Of a stretch of DNA of 64,000 nt, positions 8,720 to 17,258 are shown in pieces. Every line of letters starts with the position of its first letter. Position 1 is the stretch's first letter. The position numbers and the translations under genes are program-made. Origin of the DNA: Modestobacter caceresii (GTDB lineage: Bacteria; Actinomycetota; Actinomycetes; Mycobacteriales; Geodermatophilaceae); NCBI RefSeq assembly GCF_000761485.1, contig NZ_JPMX01000084.1, positions 1 to 64,000 of the forward strand, in the 5' to 3' direction. Under the pieces are notes generated by a model, which saw only the letters and a program-made list of their open reading frames with translations, ran no database searches and was not told the origin of the DNA.

Positions 8720-9951
8720 GGGCGCGCCAGCCGCAGTCCGGCGAACGCCCACCGGGCGGCGGCGGGGTAGAAGTTGCGGTAGGTGAGCCGCTCATGCCCC
8801 GCCGGGGTCGCGCAGCTCGCACCGCGCAGCACGTGCTGGTCGGACATGAACTTGCCGTTGTACTCCCCGACCGCGCCCTCCACCGGGCGGAAGCCGGGGT
8901 AGGGCAGGTAGGCGCTGGAGGTCCACTCCCACACATCGCCGAGCATGTGACGGCCGGCGACGCCGGGGTGCAGCCGGTCGGGGTCGAGCAGCTGACCGCG
9001 CAGCTCGGCCACGTCGCCGGCGGCAACCTCCCATTCGGCCTCGGTGGGCAGGCGGGCACCGGCCCAGCGGGCGTAGGCGTCGGCCTCGTAGAACGAGACG
9101 TGGCAGACCGGCTCGGCCCGGCGCAGCGTCCGCACACCTCCCGAACCGAAGACCATCCACTGGCCGTCCTGCTCCTGCCAGTAGCCCGGTGCCTGCCAGC
9201 CCTGCTGCTGGACCGCGGCCCAACCGTCGGACAGCCACAGCTCCGGCCGGGTGTAACCGCCGTCGGCGGTGAAGGCCAGCCAGTCCTCGTTGGTGACCGC
9301 GCGTTCGGCGATCTCGAACGGCACCAGGTGCACGGTGTGCCGCAGGCCCTCGTTGTCATAGGCGAAGCCGGCGCCGTCGTGGCCGACCTCGTACAGCCCG
9401 CCGGGCACCGGGCGCCAGGTCAACGGCTCAGGGTCGGGGTCATCCTCCACCGGCCAGTCGATCATCGCCGGGCCGAACGGGTGGCGGGAGAGCAGGTGCA
9501 GGGCGTCCATGACCAGCAGTTCCTGGTGCTGCTGCTCGTGGTTGAGGCCCAGCTCGACAACCTCGGCCTGCGCCTCGTCCAGCCCCCGCTCGATCAACGC
9601 GGCGACGGCCTGCCCGACGTGCTCCCGGTAGCGGCCGACCTCGTCGGCCGAGGGGCGGGTGACCAGCCCACGCTCCGGGCGCGGATGCCGTGGGCCCACA
9701 GCTTCGTAGTAGGAGTTGAACAGGTACCCGAACGTCGGGTCGAACGGCCGGTAACCTCCTGCGGGGTCGAGCAGGAACTCCTCGAAGAACCACGACGTGT
9801 GAGCGCGGTGCCACTTCGCCGGGCTGGCGTCGGGCATCGACTGCGCGGTCTGGTCCTCCGGTGACAACGGCGCAGCCAGACGCTCGGTCAGGGCGCGGAC
9901 GTCGAGGAACCGCGCGAGCAGGGTCGGTGTGGCGGGGGCAGTCAGGGTCAT
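8716..9951 (-). CDS. egtB: Hercynine oxygenase / ergothioneine sulfoxide synthase EgtB
   Basis: Non-haem iron enzyme that joins a thiol (gamma-glutamylcysteine or cysteine) to hercynine at C2 using O2. It has an N-terminal DinB_2-like domain with iron ligands His51 ([12 protein letters not shown]) and His138/His142 ([10 protein letters not shown]), then a formylglycine-generating-enzyme-like domain ([40 protein letters not shown]). From ATG 9951 it has 411 residues, the normal size; the open frame extends to 9999 without conserved residues. It is translationally coupled to egtD. egtA, egtC and egtE are not in this window, so the pathway must be completed elsewhere. Confidence 0.95.
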   Translation of the reverse strand: MTLTAPATPTLLARFLDVRALTERLAAPLSPEDQTAQSMPDASPAKWHRAHTSWFFEEFLLDPAGGYRPFDPTFGYLFNSYYEAVGPRHPRPERGLVTRPSADEVGRYREHVGQAVAALIERGLDEAQAEVVELGLNHEQQHQELLVMDALHLLSRHPFGPAMIDWPVEDDPDPEPLTWRPVPGGLYEVGHDGAGFAYDNEGLRHTVHLVPFEIAERAVTNEDWLAFTADGGYTRPELWLSDGWAAVQQQGWQAPGYWQEQDGQWMVFGSGGVRTLRRAEPVCHVSFYEADAYARWAGARLPTEAEWEVAAGDVAELRGQLLDPDRLHPGVAGRHMLGDVWEWTSSAYLPYPGFRPVEGAVGEYNGKFMSDQHVLRGASCATPAGHERLTYRNFYPAAARWAFAGLRLARP

Positions 9952-9994
9952 GCGGTCTCCATCGTTTCTAGCAGGCACGGTGGCCAAGCCGCAC

Positions 9995-10033
9995 GGCACA
10001 GTGGGCGACCGGCATGCAGCCGCCCACTGTGCC
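9995..10033 (-). terminator. Perfect 13-bp hairpin between SDR and egtB
   Basis: Arms GGCACAGTGGGCG (9995-10007) and CGCCCACTGTGCC (10021-10033) are exact inverted repeats around a 13-nt loop. They lie after the SDR stop (10072) and before the egtB start (9951). No U-run follows on the minus strand, so it could be a weak terminator, an mRNA-stability stem or a protein-binding site. Confidence 0.5.
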
Positions 10034-10071
10034 CCGCCGTTGGACAGCTCGTCGCTGCGGTATGGCTGGTG

Positions 10072-10848
10072 TCAGGCTCCCTGGCCCGACATCTGCATCA
10101 GTCCGCCGTCCATCACGTAGGTGGCGCCGGTGACGTAGTCGCCGTCGCTGGAGGCGAGGAACACCGCGAGCCGGCCGATCTCCTCCGGCTGTGCGGCCCG
10201 CTTGAGTGGGATGCTCTCTACCTGCTGCTCGCGGTACTCCGGGTCGTCGATCGCCTTCTGGTTGAAGGGCGTGAGCACCATGCCGGGGGCGATGTTGTTC
10301 ACCGTCATGCCCATCTCGGAGACCTCGAGCACCAGGGTGCGGGTGAGGTTGCGCAGCGCACCCTTGGAGCAGTCGTAGTCCGCCGCCCCAGCGCGGGCTT
10401 GCTCCTGGTGCACCGACGTGGTGTTGATGATCTTGCCGCCGCCGCCCTGCTGCTTGCGGTGGTTGATGAAGTGCTTGCAGCAGATCAGCTGCCCGATGAG
10501 GTTGCTGCGCAGCGTGCGCTCGAAGTCCTCGATCTCCAGGTCGGCGACGTAGGTGCCCGAGGCGTCGACGCTGGCGTTGTTCATCAGGATGTCGACCCGG
10601 CCGAAGGCGTCGAGCGCCGCCTGGAACATGGCCTGCACCTGGTCTTCGTAGCCGTGGTCGCCCTGGACGACGATCGCCCGGCGGCCCTGGGCCTCGACCT
10701 GCTCGCGGGTGGAGTTCGCGCCCTGCTCGTCCTCGAGGTAGTGCACCACCACGTCGGCGCCTTGGCGTGCGAACTCGATGGCGGTGGCCTGCCCGATCCC
10801 GGAGTCAGATCCGGTGATGAGCGCGACCTTGTCCTGGAGCTTTCCCAT
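10072..10848 (-). CDS. SDR-family oxidoreductase (glucose 1-dehydrogenase-like)
   Basis: 258-residue classical SDR: cofactor motif TGSDSGIGQA (12-21), NNAS, the catalytic serine in TTSVHQEQ and the catalytic pair in YDCSKGAL, ending with a GGLMQMSGQ tail. The pattern resembles the glucose 1-dehydrogenase/3-oxoacyl-ACP reductase subgroup often found in actinobacterial stress regions. It follows the GH15 gene by 57 bp on the same strand, so co-transcription is likely; a released sugar could be its substrate, but that is inference. Confidence 0.88.
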   Translation of the reverse strand: MGKLQDKVALITGSDSGIGQATAIEFARQGADVVVHYLEDEQGANSTREQVEAQGRRAIVVQGDHGYEDQVQAMFQAALDAFGRVDILMNNASVDASGTYVADLEIEDFERTLRSNLIGQLICCKHFINHRKQQGGGGKIINTTSVHQEQARAGAADYDCSKGALRNLTRTLVLEVSEMGMTVNNIAPGMVLTPFNQKAIDDPEYREQQVESIPLKRAAQPEEIGRLAVFLASSDGDYVTGATYVMDGGLMQMSGQGA

Positions 10849-10905
10849 GTTCTTGCCCTTCTTTGTCCTGCTACGTGGTCCTGCCGGTCCGCTCGTCTGC
10901 GGTCC

Positions 10906-12702
10906 CTAGTTCGGCTGGTCCGGTCGGTGGGGGTTCTCGGCTTGGGCGATGGCCCAGGCTGCGTTGACCAGGCCGATGTGGGACAGCGCCTGCGGGAAGT
11001 TGCCGATCAGGCCCCTGTCCCGCAGGTCGATCTCCTCCGACAGCAGCCCGACGTCGTTGGCGTAGCCGGTGACGGTCTCGAAGATCTGCTTGGCGCGGTC
11101 GACCTGTCCGGCCATTGCCCGGCCGGCGGCCAGCCAGTACGAGCAGATGACGAACGCCCCCTCGTCCCCCGAACCTGTCCAGCGCTGCACCAATGCGTCT
11201 TTGGACAGTTCCCGCTCGATCGCGTCGAGGGTCGCCACGACCCGTTCGTCGTCGCCGGGGAGGAACCCGACGATCGGCAGCAGCAGCACGCCGGCGTCGA
11301 GATGGTCGGAGTCGAAGGCCCCCGTGAATGCCTGGACCGACTCGTTCCAGCCACGCTTCAGGATCGCGGCGCGCACCTCCTCCCGCGCCTGCTTCCACCG
11401 CGCCACGTCCGCCTCCGGGCCGAGGCGGTCGGCCAGCTCGACCGCACGGTCCAGGGCGACCCAGCACATGACCTTCGAGGTCACGTAGTCGCGATCGCCT
11501 TCGCGGCCCTCCCAGATGCCGGCGTCCGGCTCATGCCACGTGGCGGCCGCCCGGTCGGCCAGGGAGCGGAGGAACGCCGCGGTCGACGGGCTGAGCTCCC
11601 CGAGCTGGTCGCGCAGCACCCACGCGCACTCCAGCACCTCCCCCAGCACGTCCAGCTGCTTCTGGGTCCAGGCGTCGTTGCCCACCCGGACCGGTCGGCT
11701 GCCGGCGAAGCCGGCCAGGTGGTCCAGCTCGTGCTCGGTGAGGTCTCGCTCTCCTCCGGCTCCGAACATGATGGGCACCTGCCCCTCGCCGACCGAACCG
11801 GTGGAGGTGGCCATCCAGTCGAAGAACCGCTCCCCCTCGTCCGGGCAGGCCGCGACCCACAGCGCCTTGAGGGTGAAGCTGCCGTCGCGCAACCAGCCGA
11901 ACCGGTAGTCCCAGTTGGCGCTGCCGCCGGGCGTCTCCGGCAGCGAGGTCGTGGCCGCGGCGATCACCGCGCCGGTGGGCCGGTAGGTCAGCGCCTGCAA
12001 CACCAGCCCGGCGCGCGTGACCTGCTCCCGGTAGGGGCCCTGGTAGCCCTGATGCAGCTGGCTCCAGGACTGCCACCCGGCGACGGTGTCGGCCAGGGCC
12101 GCGCGTCCGTCGAGCGCAGCAGTTGGCGGTTGCACGGCCGCGCGGTGGTGGAGCGCGAAAACGGCGCTCTCCCCTTCCCGAAGGGCGAACCGCGCTGTGA
12201 CCTTCCCGTCCGCAACGCTCAGCGGCCGGTCGGCGGTGAGCGCGAGCCGCTCGGCTCCGCCGCCGAGCTCGATCCCTTGCGGAGTCGATGTGATCTGGGG
12301 GGTGATCAAGCCGTATTCCAGGCGCACGGCCAGTTCGACGTCGATCTCGACCTCGCCTCGTACGGCCTCCACCTGCCGCACGAGCAGGTGCGGGGAGGCG
12401 TGGCCGATCTGGTGGCCCCGCTCTCCCGCTCCCAGGGCCAGCGCGTCGGTCAGCCGCAGAACACCGCTGGCAGTGGTGAAGTCCGTCTGCATGACCATGC
12501 TGCCCTCGACGTAGCGGCGGGTCGCGGTCCACTCGTCGCGTGGCCGGATCGACCAGTGACCGGCCCCGGGATCGAGCAGGCGCGCGAACACGCTGGGCGC
12601 GTCGAACCGGGCCGGGCACCACCAGTCAACTGAACCGTCCAGCGCCACCAGCGCGGCACCCTGGCAGTCACCGAGGAGGGCGTAGTTCGCAATCGGCGTC
12701 AT
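10906..12702 (-). CDS. Glycoside hydrolase family 15 protein (trehalase/glucoamylase-like)
   Basis: 598 residues with the GH15 architecture: an N-terminal beta-sandwich beginning PIANYALLGDCQGAALVALD, then an (alpha/alpha)6 barrel with NWDYRFGWLRDGSFTL, candidate acid Glu in GIWEGREGDRDYVTSK and candidate base Glu in LLSEEIDLRDRGLIGNFPQA. Actinobacterial proteins of this type hydrolyse trehalose or short alpha-glucans. There is no signal peptide, so it is cytoplasmic and more likely a trehalase than a secreted glucoamylase. It probably heads a two-gene operon with the downstream SDR. Confidence 0.9.
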   Translation of the reverse strand: MTPIANYALLGDCQGAALVALDGSVDWWCPARFDAPSVFARLLDPGAGHWSIRPRDEWTATRRYVEGSMVMQTDFTTASGVLRLTDALALGAGERGHQIGHASPHLLVRQVEAVRGEVEIDVELAVRLEYGLITPQITSTPQGIELGGGAERLALTADRPLSVADGKVTARFALREGESAVFALHHRAAVQPPTAALDGRAALADTVAGWQSWSQLHQGYQGPYREQVTRAGLVLQALTYRPTGAVIAAATTSLPETPGGSANWDYRFGWLRDGSFTLKALWVAACPDEGERFFDWMATSTGSVGEGQVPIMFGAGGERDLTEHELDHLAGFAGSRPVRVGNDAWTQKQLDVLGEVLECAWVLRDQLGELSPSTAAFLRSLADRAAATWHEPDAGIWEGREGDRDYVTSKVMCWVALDRAVELADRLGPEADVARWKQAREEVRAAILKRGWNESVQAFTGAFDSDHLDAGVLLLPIVGFLPGDDERVVATLDAIERELSKDALVQRWTGSGDEGAFVICSYWLAAGRAMAGQVDRAKQIFETVTGYANDVGLLSEEIDLRDRGLIGNFPQALSHIGLVNAAWAIAQAENPHRPDQPN

Positions 12703-12901
12703 GGTCGCAGCGGTCCGGTGCCCGTGCTCAACGCTTCATCCATCGAGGGGGCGCGCCGGCGCCCGCCCGCGCCGGTGAACACCGAGGCCCTTCCGTTGCG
12801 CACCGGTGCCGGCGAGACCCGGCCCTGCGGCCCGAAGGACTGGGATGAAGACACGTGACGCTCATGCTCAGGAAGGGGTGCCGCTACACCGGCGCCGAGC
12901 G

Positions 12902-12925
12902 CTGATGTCAGCCAACTGACATCAG
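12902..12925. promoter_or_regulatory. Perfect 10-4-10 palindrome, CRP/FNR-like site
   Basis: CTGATGTCAG (12902-12911), spacer CCAA, CTGACATCAG (12916-12925). The inner part is TGTCA-N6-TGACA, the spacing of CRP/FNR-superfamily operators. It lies 13 nt past the stop of the crp-like gene and about 200 bp upstream of the GH15 start, in the only sizeable gap between them (12703-12937). It could be the regulator's own target in front of GH15, or a short terminator stem, though no U-run follows. Confidence 0.55.
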
Positions 12926-12937
12926 TTGTAGGGATCC

Positions 12938-13690
12938 TCAGGCCCGAGGAGCGGTCCGCCCTGGCCGCAGCGCAGCGATCTTGTCGAGCACGTCCCGCTG
13001 CTGCTCAGGCGGCCCCCCGCGCAGCAGCCAGTACCCGTTGCTCTCCTGCAGGAGCAACCCAGCCTCGGTGAGCTTGTTGAGCGTGGTCGTCACGGTGGGG
13101 CGCCGCGCTCCGATCAGGTGGGCGATGTTCAGGTGCGTCAACGGGATGGGCACTCTCACCTCATCGCCCCGGACCTTCCCCCAGCGGTCGGCGAACAGCC
13201 AGAACAGGACGAGGACTCGCAGATCCACGCGGGAGAGGTGGCTGATGGCCAGGACGTTGGCCAGCCAGTCCGCCCGGCGCTCCTGCCGTTCGAGCAATCC
13301 CGCCATCAGCTCCGGCCACGGTCTCACGGCGAGCAGGAAGTCGCGGTCGAGAACCGCCAGACGCGTCGGCTCGAGGGCCCGCCAGACGACCCGGGAGTCG
13401 ACTGACGCGGCCCCTACCTCTCCGGACGGACGCAGCAGGTCGCCTTCGGCGAGGAACTCGATAGCGGCGGTCTCCCCGAGGATCGACACCTCACGGGCGA
13501 TGCACCCCTCGAGCACCAGGAACCCCCCGGCTGGCACCTGCTCGTCCGCGCCACGCCACAGCCCCGCGCCCAGCCGTTGGACGGACGCCACGACCGCTCC
13601 ACGGGCGACCGCCAGCTGGCCGCCGCTCAGTCCCTCGCCGAGCCCGGGGTCCGCCTCCAAGATCCGCACCGACTCCTGGCTCGTATCCAT
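12938..13690 (-). CDS. Crp/Fnr-family transcriptional regulator
   Basis: About 250 residues from ATG 13690 (MDTSQESVRIL). The N-terminal half is a cyclic-nucleotide-binding-type beta barrel (VPAGGFLVLEGCIAREVSIL, IEFLAEGDLLRP); the C-terminal winged helix has a recognition region (LTHLNIAHLIGARRPTVTTT) followed by LNKLTEAGLLLQ. The phosphate-binding RxS motif of true cAMP receptors is not evident, so the ligand is unknown. The frame extends upstream to 13744 without conserved residues. A matching palindrome lies just beyond its 3' end, which points to control of the GH15 operon. Confidence 0.85.
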   Translation of the reverse strand: MDTSQESVRILEADPGLGEGLSGGQLAVARGAVVASVQRLGAGLWRGADEQVPAGGFLVLEGCIAREVSILGETAAIEFLAEGDLLRPSGEVGAASVDSRVVWRALEPTRLAVLDRDFLLAVRPWPELMAGLLERQERRADWLANVLAISHLSRVDLRVLVLFWLFADRWGKVRGDEVRVPIPLTHLNIAHLIGARRPTVTTTLNKLTEAGLLLQESNGYWLLRGGPPEQQRDVLDKIAALRPGRTAPRA

Positions 13691-13954
13691 CAGTGTTCCG
13701 TCCTCCCGCCCGTCGTGCCGCGTCCTGTGCCACCCGGACAGCACTCAGGGGCTCGGGAGAGTCCGCTGGAGTGGTGCAGATCGGGCTCCTCGCCTCGGTG
13801 ATCGTGTCGGACGACGACGTCGAGGGGCTGCCGCGTGAGGCTCTGCGAGAACCCGCCCAGGAACTCGCAGAACAAGACACCCACGAAGGCCCAGGATCAG
13901 TCTGCCCTGTTCGAGTTGACCGACGCACTGCTCAGCGCCAACTCCTCCGGGCTC

Positions 13955-14440
13955 GACGTAGTAGGCAAGGCCGAACATCACGCCTGCGCCCTGGACCCCG
14001 GCGGCCGGCGGCCGGGCGCTGCTCACCGACGAGACCGCACTGGCCGAGGTGTTCACCCACCGGGCCGAGCACGGCCCGCTGCTGGCCATCGTCGACCAGC
14101 CGGCCTCGGTCAGAGCGCTGCCGATCGCCGTCGCCCGCTCGCTGGGCATCGCGGTCGACTACCTGCCTGGGGTGGCGATGCGCCGGATCGCCTACCAGCA
14201 CCCCGGCGAGGGCAAGACCGGCGCCCGCGACGCCTACGTCATCGCCGACGCCGCCCGCACGATCCCCCACACCCTGCGCCGGATCAGCATCGATGACGAG
14301 ACCCTCGCCGAGCTGACCGTGCTCGCCGGCTACGAAGTCGACCTCGCCGCCCGGTCCACCCGGCTGCGCGACGCATTGCTGCACATCCCCCGCTCGGAAC
14401 GCCTGCTGGGGCCGCGTATGGACCGCGGCGGCCGCGTACA
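13955..14440 (+). pseudogene. IS110-family transposase fragment (N-terminal domain)
   Basis: The DEDD-domain part of a third IS110 transposase. GLDVVGKAEHHACALDPGGR lies in one frame and, after a frameshift near 14020, LTDETALAEVFTHRAEHGP, AIVDQPASV and KTGARDAYVIADAARTIPHT lie in another. The sequence decays after ALLHIPRSERLLGPRM and lacks the C-terminal domain. No function is expected. Bases 13745-13954 hold no recognisable gene and may be its decayed left end; 14441-14578 is unrecognised. Confidence 0.75.
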
Positions 14441-14578
14441 CCCACGCCGAGCGCGCCGCCCCGCCGCAGACCTCGAGGCCCGCCTGGAGGTCCACCCTCT
14501 TGCCACCGCAGAGGGACACCCCTCCAGGCGTCCGCCCTCGCCCCGTTGCGCACCACCCGCCCCGAGCTGGAGACCTGA

Positions 14579-15067
14579 TCACAAGGCTGCACTGAGTGGC
14601 AGTCCGGGGTGCACGGCGGCGTAGACGGTGCCGGCTACGGCTCCGAAGACCAGGTGGCCGACGCAGAAGGTGATCACGTCGCGCCGGCTGTAGTGCCGGT
14701 AGAACACCCCCGGCGGCGCCAGGCGCCCAGGGATGTCCGGATGCAGGTCAGGCCACGCACCGACCACCACTCCGCCGAGGGCGGCATGCACGGCGCCGGT
14801 GAACAGGCCCCACCAGGCCAGGTGGTCGTTGCCTACCGCGGCGAAGAACAGCGAGTAGAGCAGGACGATCGCCACGGCCAGGACGGCGTGGCCGAACCAT
14901 CCGACCAGGCGCTGGTACCGCCGGCGGGCCCGCAGGATCGCCCCACCCTCGGCGAAGATGTCCTGACGCACCCCCTGACCCAGCCCCCGCTGTGCGTAGG
15001 CCAGCGACTCCATGCACTGAGCGGCGACGATCGCGGCTACCGCGGCAGCGATCGGGTCGACGTCCAC
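14579..15067 (-). CDS. Hypothetical integral membrane protein
   Basis: 162 residues with about four hydrophobic segments: a short N-terminal helix (IAAAVAAIVAAQCME), LVGWFGHAVLAVAIVLLYSL, a middle helix including GLFTGAVHAALGGVVVGAW, and FCVGHLVFGAVAGTVYAAVH near the C-terminus. I do not recognise the family. The internal GHxVFGAVxGxxY pattern also occurs in small actinobacterial membrane proteins of unknown role. It stands alone on the minus strand between an IS110 remnant and an intergenic stretch. Confidence 0.65.
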   Translation of the reverse strand: MDVDPIAAAVAAIVAAQCMESLAYAQRGLGQGVRQDIFAEGGAILRARRRYQRLVGWFGHAVLAVAIVLLYSLFFAAVGNDHLAWWGLFTGAVHAALGGVVVGAWPDLHPDIPGRLAPPGVFYRHYSRRDVITFCVGHLVFGAVAGTVYAAVHPGLPLSAAL

Positions 15068-15466
15068 AGCAGCCTCAGCATCCCTTCCACGGCCCTCATG
15101 CCCGCGCCGCCGGTCGCGGTTCCCTGATCACGGTCCTTTCGGGGTCCGACGAACGCTACCGGCGATCGGGGATCTCGCAGCACCACGCCGGATCATCGAT
15201 CCCGTGGCCCGACCGGCTACAGGACCACCGGCACCGACCTCGCCGGAAGAGGCGGTGTCGCGCCTCGGCAACGGCGATGCCAGTGAGGTCCTGCGGCTGA
15301 AGAGACAGCTCGGGGGCCGTAGGTCGCTCGCCGGCTCGGCGCACAGCCAACCGGGCCCCCCTGCTGCACCGGCGTTTTGCTGCTGCCGCAAGGTCGTGGC
15401 AGTTGCCTGGGCTGTGCTGGCCAGGTCGGAGGCGTGTCGGCGCCGGTGGCCGGGTAGTCGCGGCGT
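15068..15466. other. Intergenic stretch, nothing recognised
   Basis: About 400 bp between the divergent membrane protein and the DUF427 gene. I see no convincing reading frame, RNA motif or repeat; it presumably holds both promoters. Confidence 0.5.
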
Positions 15467-16267
15467 ATGGGTTTGACCAAGGGCAGCGGGCCGTTCGGAG
15501 AGCATCCGGCAGGAAGATTCAACTTCGATCCGCACGCCCCCGAGCAGGTGCTGTACCTGGAGAGTTCGCCGCGGCGGGTCCGGATCGTCCTGGGCGGGAC
15601 GGCGGTCGCCGACAGCACTGACGTCCGCCTCCTGCATCCGCCGGGCCGGACGCCGACCTACCTCTTCCCGCGCGAGCACGTGCGCACGGACCTGTTCGAG
15701 CCCAGCGATCGGCGGCGGTCCGACCCTGGGATGGGAGAGGGCACGTACTGGACGGTGCAGGTGGGCGAGCGGCGGGCGGTGGACGCGGCCTATTCCTGGG
15801 AGCAGCCACCCTCCGCGGCTGCGGGGATCACCGGCCAGATCGCCTTCGACTGGGACTCGATGGACGGGGTGTTCGAGGAGGACGAGGAGGTCTTCGTCCA
15901 CCCCCGAGACCCCTACACCCGCATCGACGTCCTGCGCAGCTCCCGTCGGGTGCGGGTGCGCGTGGGTGAGCAGGTCGTGGCCGACTCCTCACGGCCGCGG
16001 ATGCTCCTCGAGAGCGGCCTGCCCGTGCGGTGGTACCTGCCGCGCGAGGACGTGCGGACGGACCTGCTCGAGCCCAGCTACACGACCACGCGCTGCCCGT
16101 ACAAGGGGATCGCGCACTACTGGTCGCTCCGCGTTGATGAACGGTACGAGAAGGACCTGGTGTGGACCTATCCCGAGCCCTTCCACGACGCCGAGGCCGT
16201 CCGGGGGATGCTGTGCTTCCCCGGCGAGCGAGTGGACGTCGAGGTGGAGGACGTCGAGCGCGGTTGA
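15467..16267 (+). CDS. Tandem DUF427-domain protein
   Basis: 266 residues with two DUF427 units. The first (about 28-125) has a divergent core, PPGRTPTYLFPREHVRTDLF, and lacks the CPYKG motif. The second (about 150-260) keeps the canonical RWYLPREDVRTDLLEPS, TRCPYKGIAHYWSL and DLVWTYPEP. DUF427 proteins are small cytoplasmic beta-tent proteins of unknown activity, common in actinobacteria and often near stress genes. A 266-residue paralogue lies at 41149-41949, beyond the accessory region. The next gene starts 28 bp downstream, so they are probably co-transcribed. Confidence 0.9.
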   Translation: MGLTKGSGPFGEHPAGRFNFDPHAPEQVLYLESSPRRVRIVLGGTAVADSTDVRLLHPPGRTPTYLFPREHVRTDLFEPSDRRRSDPGMGEGTYWTVQVGERRAVDAAYSWEQPPSAAAGITGQIAFDWDSMDGVFEEDEEVFVHPRDPYTRIDVLRSSRRVRVRVGEQVVADSSRPRMLLESGLPVRWYLPREDVRTDLLEPSYTTTRCPYKGIAHYWSLRVDERYEKDLVWTYPEPFHDAEAVRGMLCFPGERVDVEVEDVERG

Positions 16268-16295
16268 GGCAACTCCGGCGGGGTAGGCGGTCGCC

Positions 16296-16781
16296 ATGTC
16301 CAACATCAACCGTTCAACGAAGCGTCCGTCTCTGGCGGCGAACGTCGGTCGCGGCGCGCTGGCCGGAGTGGCCGGCAGCGTCGTGATGACCGCGTGGCAG
16401 AAGCTGGTCGAGATGCCCCTCTCCGAACGTGAGGACAGCTACGGCCCGGCGGAGCTTGCCGAGAAGCTGCTGCCGGTGAAGCCCAGCAGCGATGCGGGGA
16501 GGAAACGGCTGAACTACGCCGCGCACACCGCACTGGGCGCGATGTGGGGTGGCGCCTACGGGGTAGCCGCCCACCTGGGCCTGCGCGGCGCGCGGGGCGC
16601 GGCGGCGACGTTCGGCGCCATCTACACCCAGGACCTGGTGATGATCCCAGCCCTCGGGCTGGGCAAGCCGTGGACGTGGTCGCGCAAGGAGTGGACCATC
16701 GACGTCCTGGACAAGGTCGTGGTCATTGCCGCCACCGGCGCGATCTTCGACCGTGTCCTCGGCCCCCACGCCAGGGCATAG
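16296..16781 (+). CDS. Small membrane protein, YagU/DUF1440-like in layout
   Basis: 161 residues with a basic N-terminus, a hydrophobic glycine-rich helix (GALAGVAGSVVMTAWQKL), a soluble segment with PLSEREDSYGPAELAEKLLP, then membrane-prone segments around AAHTALGAMWGGAYGVAAHL and DKVVVIAATGAIFDRVL. The layout resembles DUF1440/YagU-type inner membrane proteins, but I cannot confirm the family. It follows the DUF427 gene at 28 bp. Confidence 0.7.
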   Translation: MSNINRSTKRPSLAANVGRGALAGVAGSVVMTAWQKLVEMPLSEREDSYGPAELAEKLLPVKPSSDAGRKRLNYAAHTALGAMWGGAYGVAAHLGLRGARGAAATFGAIYTQDLVMIPALGLGKPWTWSRKEWTIDVLDKVVVIAATGAIFDRVLGPHARA

Positions 16782-16854
16782 CGGCCAGCCGGTCACAGAG
16801 CGCTGCTGGGGCAGCCACGCAGCCCACGGAACGTCCGTCACCAGGGTGAAGTTT

Positions 16855-17132
16855 ATGGCCACTACGCCCGAGGAGTCGAGGGCGTTGACGCGAGCTGTCC
16901 GTCGCGTTCGGCATCTGGGGCGACCTCGGCTCGCTCGCACTCGCCGCCTTCCTTGTTGTCGCGGCGTTCGTCTTTCCACCCGTTCTGGAAGGAGAGCGAC
17001 CCGCAGGCGTCCGAGCAGGCGCAGTTCATGAAGGACTTTGCGCTGGTCGGCGCGTCCATCGTGCTGTTCGCGAGCTTCGTCGAGGGGGCGGCCGGCCCGA
17101 CCGTGACCGACGCCCTCGTCGAGCTGGGGTAG
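16855..17132 (+). pseudogene. DoxX-family membrane protein, frameshifted remnant
   Basis: GDLGSLALAAFLVVAAFVF runs in one frame and the family-like HPFWKESDPQASEQAQFMKD then FALVGASIVLFASF in the next, so one base too many lies near 16975-16981. The upstream part (ATG 16855, MATTPEESRAL) is in yet another frame. Without the shifts this would encode the C-terminal half of a DoxX protein ending at TAG 17130-17132. It is a broken gene or carries sequencing errors. Confidence 0.6.
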
Positions 17133-17258
17133 CACGGAAGCCAGCGGAGGGGGCGGCGCCGCGACGGCGCCGTCCCCTCCGGCACGGATGGGCATGGCAC
17201 AGAAGGTTGTGCGGCCGTCCTGGGGGGGGCGTTGTCCATCGCCCATGGGGCGCCGGGA

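Noticed and set aside
10069-12633. An 854-codon open frame opposite the GH15 gene
   Set aside because: It is a high-GC shadow of the GH15 gene; its composition is Arg/Val/Gly/Leu-rich without domain motifs.
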